A stretch of DNA of 8,513 nt, taken from assembly GCA_018812355.1 (NCBI GenBank), contig JAHJDQ010000025.1, forward strand, positions 1-8,513. Reading direction: 5' to 3'. How positions within the stretch are numbered: the stretch's first letter is position 1; each line of letters opens with the position of its first letter. Below the pieces are notes generated by a model that was given only the letters and a program-made list of their open reading frames with translations, searched no databases and was not told the DNA's origin. Source of the DNA: Nanobdellota archaeon (GTDB lineage Archaea > Nanobdellota > Nanobdellia > Woesearchaeales > GW2011-AR9). Below, in pieces: positions 1 to 5,872 of the stretch. The translations under genes and the position numbers were made by a program.

Positions 1-18
1 AAAACCTTCTTTTCCCAA

Positions 19-34
19 TTCCCCTGCGGGGGAA
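19..34. terminator. Possible terminator hairpin beyond the TIM-barrel gene
   Basis: A perfect 6-bp inverted repeat (TTCCCC, loop TGCG, GGGGAA) begins 9 nt beyond the stop codon of the minus-strand gene. It is unusually GC-rich for this window. Read on the plus strand it is followed by CGGGGTTTTTATT, which resembles an intrinsic terminator for a plus-strand gene left of the window. On the minus strand no long T-run follows. It may serve either direction. Confidence 0.35.
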
Positions 35-42
35 CGGGGTTT

Positions 43-2127
43 TTATTCTAATTGTGTTCCTGACCAAAGTGTCCAGTCTTCTGAAGGAGAATAACCACCA
101 AAAACAAAATAGGGGGGTTGACCTTGACCAAAGTAACCATACTGCACTTGTCCCCAAGTCTTGCCAGAAGAAACACCAGTACCTAAACCATAAACCGGAC
201 TGCCGAAATGGCGCCAGGTTTTTAACAAAGATTGCGTTCCAGAAGTATCGGTATCAAAATCTGCGCCTGGCTCAACAACCATATCGCCCTTATAACCGTA
301 CTTCTTAAAGGTTTTAACAATTTCTTTAACGGGAGTGTTACCTTCTCCTGGCGCAAGATGATCATCTTCATAACCATAATTATCAACTAGATGTAAATGA
401 CCAACAATATTTTTCTTGGCCATCTCTTCAACTTTGTCGAGCATCCACACATCAAATTCTTTCTTATTAGTTTCCATCGTTTTATTGGGGTCGCCTTGCC
501 AATACTTCCACCAAGTGTTACAGTGAGCCGTGTCAAACGTAGCGTAAATATGTTCTTCAGCTTCTTTTTTCGCTTTTGCTTTAGCCATGCCCTGTTGAGT
601 TAGCGTTTGGACCATTTTTTCGCGACTTTTTTCAATAAGATTAATCAATTCATTAGGATGAGAACCGTAACTTTCCGGGAAAAGATTTTCCATCGCTATG
701 GCAATAGGTTTTTTCATTTTTCCTTCTTGTTCCATTTTATTTGACTCGATCATCGCTCTAATCCCGGCATTAGCATAAGCAGTAAAACCTTCTCTAACCG
801 CAAAAGTGTCGGAACTTTCCACATGACGCATTGTTTCTAAAGTTTCTTCAGCTTGCGCCCATTGGGAAGCGGAAGCATCCTTGGAATAAGCAATGTTTTG
901 TTTCATTTTTCTAATATTACTATCAATCAATTCTGTAGGGAATTTTGTTTCTGGATCAATAAATTCATATTCTTGCCTGGCTTTTTGTTTCAATTTCCAC
1001 TTTTCTTCAGGATCAGTGGCGTCTTCAATTTTTTGATAAAATTCGCGGGCTTTCTTTAATTTTTTGAGGTTCTTAACAGATTCATCAAAATTTCCGCCAT
1101 AATAATGAGCATAACCACGAGCCTGGGCAGCATTCGTTTCCAAAGTGCCAATGATATAGGCTTCTTCCGGTCTAATCTTAATCTCATCCTCAGTCGTAAT
1201 ATCTTTAAATCTCGCCCAGCGTGATTCACTAAATTCTTTTTCACTAACTTTGCCAGTGTTCCAATTACGCCAAGCTTTTCGTGCTCGCTTAGTCATTTGT
1301 TCTGCTTCTTTTTCAAAATCTTGCCAATCCATTAACCGCGTCTCAAACTTTTGCTTTTGGGCATCAAACTTAGGAACTCTCTCTTCTGGTTTCAATTCCT
1401 TACCCTCATAATCAAGATAAACCCATTCTCCTTCTCGAGCAACCCGTTTTTTGCCTTCTAAATCAAGATATTCGTCCCCAGACTGAGCCCTGTTCCAAAC
1501 TGGTCGGCCAATTTTTTTGTTTTTTCGGGCTTCGGAAATAATTTGGCCGGTTCTTCTATCGATAACTCTAAAGGCAGCCCGTTCTTCTTCTTCTGGAAAC
1601 ATTCTAAACTTATTTTTATACTTGCCTTCCTTGTTCCAATCAGCATCGACCATATGACGCATATATTCTCCAGTATGGACAACAACAGGACCGCCAGTAG
1701 TAACGTCAGCAGCGAAGTTGATTGCTCTTTTAATCTCATCAGTCGCTCGCTTTTGATTTTGTTTAGAAAAATTACCTTGTTGATCCATCCCGGCTAGTCC
1801 CATTACACCAACAGTAGCGTGAGTGGTGAAATCAAATTTGTTAGCAGTTTGCATCTCCCGAAAGGCCTGCCGTTGTTTCTTACCGAACATACCTGGGGTT
1901 TGTCCTTGACGATTACCCTTACCCATACCCATGAAGGTTAATTCAGCCGTTTTTTGTCCAGCACGCATTTTAGCAGCAACAGCCGGAAGATTAGGTGTAG
2001 GACCTAGAGCAATGCTCATTCCGATATCTTTAATGCCTACGCCAACGTCATTAGTAGAATTATCGATTGGAGTTGAATCTCCATAATCTCGGTCCAAAGG
2101 ATGCGCATAACCGGTTCCAAATTCCAT
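43..2127 (-). CDS. Endonuclease IV / xylose isomerase-like TIM-barrel metalloprotein with large internal insert
   Basis: This 694-residue protein probably folds as an AP endonuclease family 2 (sugar isomerase-like) TIM barrel. The ligands expected from endonuclease IV occur in the right order: H103 (TTHATVGV), H151 (VVVHTGEY), E480 (AMENLF), D532 and H535 (FDTAH), H579 (HLHLVD), D588 and H590 (DDHLAPGEG) and E619 (VVEPG). This suggests a trinuclear Zn/Mn site acting on a phosphorylated sugar or abasic DNA; the substrate is unknown. Endonuclease IV has about 280 residues. The excess here is a charged insert at about 156-475, a basic N-terminal loop and a Gly/aromatic tail at about 645-694. No signal peptide or membrane segment is visible, so it is probably cytosolic. 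The ATG at 2127 is favoured because a TATA box is centred about 24 nt upstream, implying a leaderless mRNA. It is divergent from the DUF4258/DUF2283 pair. I am confident of the fold but not of the reaction. Confidence 0.8.
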   Translation of the reverse strand: MEFGTGYAHPLDRDYGDSTPIDNSTNDVGVGIKDIGMSIALGPTPNLPAVAAKMRAGQKTAELTFMGMGKGNRQGQTPGMFGKKQRQAFREMQTANKFDFTTHATVGVMGLAGMDQQGNFSKQNQKRATDEIKRAINFAADVTTGGPVVVHTGEYMRHMVDADWNKEGKYKNKFRMFPEEEERAAFRVIDRRTGQIISEARKNKKIGRPVWNRAQSGDEYLDLEGKKRVAREGEWVYLDYEGKELKPEERVPKFDAQKQKFETRLMDWQDFEKEAEQMTKRARKAWRNWNTGKVSEKEFSESRWARFKDITTEDEIKIRPEEAYIIGTLETNAAQARGYAHYYGGNFDESVKNLKKLKKAREFYQKIEDATDPEEKWKLKQKARQEYEFIDPETKFPTELIDSNIRKMKQNIAYSKDASASQWAQAEETLETMRHVESSDTFAVREGFTAYANAGIRAMIESNKMEQEGKMKKPIAIAMENLFPESYGSHPNELINLIEKSREKMVQTLTQQGMAKAKAKKEAEEHIYATFDTAHCNTWWKYWQGDPNKTMETNKKEFDVWMLDKVEEMAKKNIVGHLHLVDNYGYEDDHLAPGEGNTPVKEIVKTFKKYGYKGDMVVEPGADFDTDTSGTQSLLKTWRHFGSPVYGLGTGVSSGKTWGQVQYGYFGQGQPPYFVFGGYSPSEDWTLWSGTQLE

Positions 2128-2146
2128 GTTGAGTGTATTTTTTTAT

Positions 2147-2156
2147 TTTATATAAA
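2147..2156 (-). promoter_or_regulatory. TATA box for the TIM-barrel gene
   Basis: The palindromic sequence TTTATATAAA is centred about 24 nt upstream of the ATG at 2127. In archaea transcription starts about 25 nt after the TATA centre, so the mRNA would begin at or next to the start codon. There is no Shine-Dalgarno motif before the ATG, which agrees with leaderless initiation. Confidence 0.6.
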
Positions 2157-2217
2157 GGTTGCTTTGTTTCTTGAGGAAATTTTATCCAAGTTCGGTTACA
2201 ATCTTTTCTCCCAATAA

Positions 2218-2227
2218 CTTTATAAAA
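2218..2227 (+). promoter_or_regulatory. TATA box for the DUF4258/DUF2283 operon
   Basis: CTTTATAAAA is centred about 26 nt before the ATG at 2249, the spacing for a leaderless archaeal transcript. It shares a 121-bp divergent intergenic region with the TIM-barrel gene's promoter. The ATG at 2241 is out of frame with this gene and is not the start. Confidence 0.6.
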
Positions 2228-2248
2228 ATCTTAACAATAAATGATTAG

Positions 2249-2536
2249 ATGTCATCTTTGCAACGTGTCAAAAAATTTCTTGAAGAATTAAAACAAGAAA
2301 ATATTACGTTTAAACATCACTTTTTTGAGCGTGTTCAAGAGAGACCTATTTCTGAAGAAATGGCTAGGAAATATCTTAAACAAACTGATCGGCTAATTAA
2401 AGTTGAAGATCAACCGGCAAGAAAAGAGGGAGAAGAGAAATACAAACTTTGGATTAAACTAAGCAACAAGTACAGTTTTGTCTTAATTGTCGCAATCCGC
2501 AAGAAAGATTTATATCATTACAGGTTGGAATACTGA
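2249..2536 (+). CDS. DUF4258-like small protein (possible toxin component)
   Basis: This 95-residue protein resembles DUF4258. It has an N-terminal helix, then H23-H24-F-F-E-R28 and E-R32-P-I-S, a helix to about residue 45, and a C-terminal beta sheet (residues 63-95: KYKLWIKL, YSFVLIVAI, LYHYRLEY). DUF4258 proteins share the pattern of His followed by an Arg pair and 'I-S', and have been suggested to be relatives of RelE/HicA-like toxins or nucleases; that role is unproven. No signal peptide is present, so it is cytosolic. It begins a two-gene operon: only 6 nt separate its TGA from the next ATG, and the partner is DUF2283, a recurrent neighbour of DUF4258. A toxin-like role is inferred from family and neighbour alone. 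Confidence 0.7.
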   Translation: MSSLQRVKKFLEELKQENITFKHHFFERVQERPISEEMARKYLKQTDRLIKVEDQPARKEGEEKYKLWIKLSNKYSFVLIVAIRKKDLYHYRLEY

Positions 2537-2542
2537 TAGAAA

Positions 2543-2899
2543 ATGGCAGAAGTCAATGCAAAGATGAATTATGATGAAGAAGAGGATATCTTATCCTTAT
2601 CTAGAGGCAGGAAAGTAAAAGCCTCTATTGATATTGGAGATTTTATCATTGATATAGATCATAGTGGATTTATTACAGGTATTGAAATACTAAATGCTTC
2701 TCAAAATCTAAACATTACTGAAGAACAATTAAAAAATCTTAAACAAGCATCGATGAATGTTACTTACAAACCAAATCATGTTTACATTTTCTTAGTAATG
2801 CAATTTGAGAATAAAGAAAAAGATATCAGTATTCCACTAACAGTAGATTTAGGACATGGCTCAGTAACAACTGAAAGTGCTCAGTTTGCTACGGCTTAA
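2543..2899 (+). CDS. DUF2283 family protein (possible antitoxin partner)
   Basis: This 118-residue protein matches the DUF2283 pattern. It has an opening strand with Tyr-Asp and acidic residues (MNYDEEEDILSLS, residues 8-20), then GDFIIDID (32-39) and G-x-I-T-G-I-E-I-L-N-A-S (42-53). The family is a small beta-rich fold of about 60-70 residues. The rest here (about 55-118) is an added segment with a short helix and two strands (VYIFLVMQF, ISIPLTVDL), so the protein is longer than usual. It lies 6 nt after the DUF4258-like gene and is probably translated with it from one mRNA. DUF2283 is often the partner of a DUF4258 or similar toxin-like gene, which suggests an antitoxin or binding role. That role is inferred. 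Confidence 0.7.
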   Translation: MAEVNAKMNYDEEEDILSLSRGRKVKASIDIGDFIIDIDHSGFITGIEILNASQNLNITEEQLKNLKQASMNVTYKPNHVYIFLVMQFENKEKDISIPLTVDLGHGSVTTESAQFATA

Positions 2900-2906
2900 T
2901 TTTTTT
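2900..2906 (+). terminator. Oligo-T terminator after the DUF2283 gene
   Basis: Seven consecutive T residues begin immediately after the TAA stop codon. Short T-runs in the non-template strand are sufficient for termination by archaeal RNA polymerase. The next gene is convergent and ends 20 nt further on. Confidence 0.5.
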
Positions 2907-2925
2907 CTCCACATACTCTTTTAAT

Positions 2926-3585
2926 TCAAATGATATTTTCAGTGAGGAAAGGGACTACTTTTTTCTCAGCAATACGTAGATGTTGTTGTAAAGTTGGTTT
3001 GGATAATTTTAATTCTTTTGCTAAACCATTAAGATTAATTTTTCGTGGAAAATTGTAATAACCTCTTTTGACAGCCAATTGAATTACTTCTTTTTGTTTG
3101 TCACTTAGTTTCGGCATGATATGGGGAAGAAAAATCTCATCAATTTTTGATTTTTTTATTGATTTTAGTTTTATTTTAAATTCTTTAGGAAGTCTTTCTA
3201 AAATTTGCATTAAAGGTTCTTTATCCCAACAAGCCATTTCCCAATGTTCTGTTCCGTCTGTCTTTTGCACAACAGGTTTAGTTTGAATAATTCTTTTATC
3301 CCAAAGAGGCATGTAAGCCACCATCCATTTTGGTTTTTTTTCTAAGGTAATAATGAAATTGCCTTTTTGTTCAAACTTAATCATGCTCTCCTCTTTTTTT
3401 AATGCAGCAATGAATTTCTTTTTATCTTCCTCGTTGCCTTGCAAAAGATGAGCTTCACTGTAGTAGAAAGAATCTTGTTCTTCCCAAGCGTTAACTAGAT
3501 AAACAAAATCGGTGATTTGATATTTTTTACATAATGGAGCCAAAAGACAAGTCTGATGGGTTCCCTCAAAGACGGCAATCCACAT
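2926..3585 (-). CDS. HTH_10 (bacterio-opsin activator type) transcription regulator
   Basis: This 219-residue protein ends in a helix-turn-helix domain of the HTH_10/Bat type (about residues 159-212). It shows L160-S-D-K-Q-K-E-V, A-V-K-R-G-Y-Y-N-F-P-R-K, L-A-K-E-L-K-L-S-K-P-T-L-Q-Q-H-L and A-E-K-K-V-V, which follow the family consensus closely. The N-terminal 155 residues are a mixed alpha/beta sensor-like region that I do not recognise. It contains Cys13, Cys19 and Cys119 and many aromatic residues. It is soluble and predicted to bind DNA. The ATG at 3585 is supported by a TATA box centred about 26 nt upstream. The gene is divergent from the radical SAM gene across 109 bp that contain inverted repeats, so autoregulation and control of the divergent gene are plausible inferences. 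The inducing signal is unknown. Confidence 0.85.
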   Translation of the reverse strand: MWIAVFEGTHQTCLLAPLCKKYQITDFVYLVNAWEEQDSFYYSEAHLLQGNEEDKKKFIAALKKEESMIKFEQKGNFIITLEKKPKWMVAYMPLWDKRIIQTKPVVQKTDGTEHWEMACWDKEPLMQILERLPKEFKIKLKSIKKSKIDEIFLPHIMPKLSDKQKEVIQLAVKRGYYNFPRKINLNGLAKELKLSKPTLQQHLRIAEKKVVPFLTENII

Positions 3586-3606
3586 GTTTTTACCATATAT
3601 GTAAGG

Positions 3607-3616
3607 TATATATAAA
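3607..3616 (-). promoter_or_regulatory. TATA box for the HTH_10 regulator
   Basis: On the minus strand this reads TTTATATATA, centred about 26 nt upstream of the ATG at 3585. The transcript is predicted to be leaderless. An arm of the long inverted repeat lies between this box and the start codon. Confidence 0.6.
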
Positions 3617-3632
3617 TTTTTCTTTTATTTTA

Positions 3633-3645
3633 GCTTAAAATAAGC
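3633..3645. repeat. Small perfect palindrome in the divergent promoter
   Basis: GCTTA-AAA-TAAGC is a perfect 5-bp dyad with a 3-nt spacer, near the middle of the region between the two arms of the larger inverted repeat. It could be an extra protein-binding site, though short AT-rich dyads also arise by chance in DNA of this composition. Confidence 0.3.
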
Positions 3646-3667
3646 ATACATATTAGGTAAAAATTAG

Positions 3668-3673
3668 TTATAA
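3668..3673 (+). promoter_or_regulatory. TATA-like box for the radical SAM gene
   Basis: TTATAA is centred about 25 nt before the ATG at 3695, the leaderless spacing seen at the other promoters here. It is a weaker box than its neighbours, which fits a gene that may need activation. Confidence 0.45.
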
Positions 3674-3694
3674 TGATGTTGTCACTACTTCTTT

Positions 3695-4651
3695 ATGGTA
3701 AAATTATATTTGATTGCACCACTGAAAGAAGGCTTACTAGAAGGAACTCCCTTTTCATTATTACATTTAGGAGAGTGGGTTAGAAAGAACACTGATTGTT
3801 TTGTCGAGATTGTTGAAAATATTGAACAAATTACTGAGCAAGATGCATTTGTTGGTATTTCTGTAACCACTCCTACTTACCAAAAAGGTTTAGCTTTAGC
3901 TCGAGAAGTAAAAGAGAAAAATTTAGGGATTAAAACCATTCTAGGAGGTTATCATACAAAAGGGCAAAGTAAATTTATTGCTGAACATACTGAAATTGAT
4001 TTTGTTGTGGAAGGTGAGGGAGAAAAAAGTTTAGTTAAGATCTTAGAGGGAAACAGTGATAAAGTTATATTCGGAGAAGCGCTGACTTCTGAGGAATTAG
4101 ATTCAATTAGGATTAGCGATTTATTCAAACTAGATTCAGAATATTTTCAAACGATGCAACAGTTTGGAATAATTAATTATATTTCTACTAGAGGTTGTCC
4201 TTACTCTTGTTCTTTTTGTACAAGTAGTGGAAAATTATCCAAAACATCTGTAGGTTTAGTTGATGAAAATGATCCAATTAGAGAAACAAACGTTAAAGCT
4301 TTAGTAGAATTAGGGCAGTTAGCAAAAGAATATGATTCAGATATTGAAATATTTCCGCATTTAAGTGTGGTTTATCCGGGAACTCCTGATTTCATGAAGA
4401 TGGTATTAGATGGAGTTCCAGAAGATATTTTTGAAACTTATACCAAATGGGAAGAAGAAAATGGAAATGAAATTAAAGAGTTGTTAAGTAAAAATAAATT
4501 TATTCATGGAGCAGGAGGAATCCCACAAGGAATTTTAGATTTGGAAAGATTGAAAACTGGAAAAATTGTAATTGAACAGGATAAAGTAGATGCAGTTAAT
4601 AGTTACATGAAAAGAATAAAAGAAGTAGAAGGGATAGAGATTTATGAATGA
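3695..4651 (+). CDS. B12-binding/radical SAM protein with shortened catalytic domain
   Basis: Residues 1 to about 130 form a B12-binding Rossmann-like domain (GISVTTPTY at 54-62, ILGGYH at 82-87, DFVVEGEGE at 102-110). A radical SAM 4Fe-4S motif follows: R-G-C168-P-Y-S-C172-S-F-C175. Proteins of this architecture are usually about 450-500 residues; this one has 318. Directly after the cluster (about K183/T184) the sequence jumps to what looks like the last part of the barrel (L188-V-D-E-N-D-P-I-R, then F220-P-H-L-S-V-V-Y-P-G-T-P-D-F). The SAM-binding strands expected in between are not visible. Full radical SAM activity is therefore doubtful; an in-frame deletion, a divergent compact form or an assembly collapse could explain it. 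The substrate is unknown. It starts divergently from the regulator and lies 45 nt before an MFS transporter. The reading frame is intact throughout. Confidence 0.8.
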   Translation: MVKLYLIAPLKEGLLEGTPFSLLHLGEWVRKNTDCFVEIVENIEQITEQDAFVGISVTTPTYQKGLALAREVKEKNLGIKTILGGYHTKGQSKFIAEHTEIDFVVEGEGEKSLVKILEGNSDKVIFGEALTSEELDSIRISDLFKLDSEYFQTMQQFGIINYISTRGCPYSCSFCTSSGKLSKTSVGLVDENDPIRETNVKALVELGQLAKEYDSDIEIFPHLSVVYPGTPDFMKMVLDGVPEDIFETYTKWEEENGNEIKELLSKNKFIHGAGGIPQGILDLERLKTGKIVIEQDKVDAVNSYMKRIKEVEGIEIYE

Positions 4652-4666
4652 TTGTTAAATGAGTAA

Positions 4667-4675
4667 TTTTAAATA
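4667..4675 (+). promoter_or_regulatory. Possible TATA box for the MFS gene
   Basis: TTTTAAATA is centred about 26 nt before the ATG at 4697, within the 45-nt gap after the radical SAM gene. The MFS gene may therefore have its own leaderless promoter as well as read-through from upstream. The motif is weak in such AT-rich sequence. Confidence 0.35.
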
Positions 4676-4696
4676 ATGAGAAGTAATGGTTAGAAT

Positions 4697-5872
4697 ATGT
4701 TTTTCAATAAATACAAAATAAAATCAAAGAACATTGAGATTATGGCTTTAGTCCACCTAATTTGGGGACTACTTTTCTTCCTGCCTATCTTGGCTCTTTA
4801 TATGGAGGAGCATTTATTTTCTGTGATGAATGTTGCTTTAATATTTGCAATTTCTTCTGTCGCAACAATTATTTTTGAAATCCCAACAGGAGCAATTAGT
4901 GATTTATTTGGAAGAAAGAATACTTATCTAGCGGCGGGTTTCTTTGCGGTGATAAGCATCGTCTTTCTTTATATTGGTGGAGAAATGATTTTCTTTGTTT
5001 TATACGCTATTTTCAATGCTTTAGGTCGATCTTTAGCCAGTGGTACTGATGAAGCGATTATTTACGATACTCTTGCTGAAGAAAAGAAAGAACATCTTTA
5101 CAAAAAAATAATCAGTGTACTGGCGGCAGTTTGGCCCTTTGGAGCAATCGTCGGTTCAATCGTAGGAGGATATTTAGCAAAAGTTTCTTTATCATTTCCT
5201 ATTCTAATTAGTTTCATTCCGGTTACAATTGCCGTTTTCTTGTTATTCTTCCTTAAAGAACCAAAGTACCAAAAAGAAGAACATCGGAATGTCTTAAAAC
5301 AAATGTGGAACTCAAGTAAAGTTGTCTTCCAAAATAAACAAATATTTCTATTGATGTTAACCGGATTTATTCTCTTGGCGTTTGGAGAAACAGCCCATAT
5401 CTTAAAACCTATCTTTTTAGAGTTTAAACAATTCCCAATCGAATATTTTGGTTATGTCTTTGGAATTACTTTTGGTTTGTCCTCTCTTGGCCATTATTTA
5501 TCCCATGATATCTCGGAAAAAATTGGTGATAAACTAACAATTATTATTGCGGCAATAACTTTTCCGTTGTTTTTATTATTAGCAACTTTAACAGAAGGCT
5601 TAGTCATATTACTATTTTTAGTTCTAACCGGATTTGCTTTTGGTTTAAGGAATCCAGTCATCGCTCATCTGCTCAATAAAGAAATCAGTTCTAGTAAACG
5701 AGCGACAGTGCTTTCGATTAATAATATGTTTGGAAATTTTGGAATTGCAATAGGTGGACCGTTTCTAGGGTATTTTGCGGATTTGTATAATATTAATACT
5801 GCTTTTATGATTAGTGCAGGGTTGATGTTTACAGGAGTAATTGTAGCGTTGTTTATTAAGAATAAGGATTAG
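4697..5872 (+). CDS. Major facilitator superfamily transporter (12 TM)
   Basis: This 391-residue integral membrane protein has about 12 hydrophobic helices, the usual MFS count, in two halves joined by a charged loop (about 186-212). The first half carries MFS motif A between helices 2 and 3, as E61-I-P-T-G-A-I-S-D69-L-F-G-R-K74. It also has A114-S-G-T-D-E-A-I-I-Y-D124, a pattern of the drug-efflux-like MFS subgroup. The second half has a degenerate copy (S269-H-D-I-S-E-K-I-G-D). It is predicted to move a small molecule by proton exchange; the substrate cannot be told. It lies 45 nt after the radical SAM gene on the same strand and may export that protein's product or confer resistance. Its TAG overlaps by 4 nt the stop of the convergent gene. 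The short basic N-terminus supports the chosen ATG. Confidence 0.88.
   Translation: MFFNKYKIKSKNIEIMALVHLIWGLLFFLPILALYMEEHLFSVMNVALIFAISSVATIIFEIPTGAISDLFGRKNTYLAAGFFAVISIVFLYIGGEMIFFVLYAIFNALGRSLASGTDEAIIYDTLAEEKKEHLYKKIISVLAAVWPFGAIVGSIVGGYLAKVSLSFPILISFIPVTIAVFLLFFLKEPKYQKEEHRNVLKQMWNSSKVVFQNKQIFLLMLTGFILLAFGETAHILKPIFLEFKQFPIEYFGYVFGITFGLSSLGHYLSHDISEKIGDKLTIIIAAITFPLFLLLATLTEGLVILLFLVLTGFAFGLRNPVIAHLLNKEISSSKRATVLSINNMFGNFGIAIGGPFLGYFADLYNINTAFMISAGLMFTGVIVALFIKNKD

Larger units (their letters stand above)
3587..3663. repeat. Divergent-promoter inverted repeat, candidate operator
   Basis: The arms at 3587-3603 and 3647-3663 are inverted copies matching at 15 of 17 positions, with the core TTTTACC/GGTAAAA. 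The left arm lies between the regulator's TATA box and its ATG. The right arm lies just upstream of the TATA-like box of the radical SAM gene. A third AGGTA copy, at 3604-3608, adjoins the regulator's TATA box. Symmetric placement over two divergent promoters fits binding by the adjacent HTH_10 protein; this is inferred. Confidence 0.45.

Noticed and set aside
54..308. Plus-strand open frame of 84 codons
   Set aside because: It is antisense to the well-supported C-terminal ligand region of the TIM-barrel protein, and its composition looks random.
1458..1797. Open frames on both strands of 84-93 codons
   Set aside because: They lie wholly inside the TIM-barrel gene, have no promoter or family pattern, and read as shadows of that gene.
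2128..2248. Search for a small RNA or riboswitch in the divergent spacer
   Set aside because: Only the two TATA boxes stand out; no stable stem or known RNA motif was seen.
3685..3870. Minus-strand open frame of 61 codons at the start of the radical SAM gene
   Set aside because: It is antisense to the B12-binding domain and has no supporting features.
5869..5872. Overlapping stop codons of convergent genes as a special signal
   Set aside because: A 4-nt TTAG overlap is common in compact genomes and needs no special explanation.
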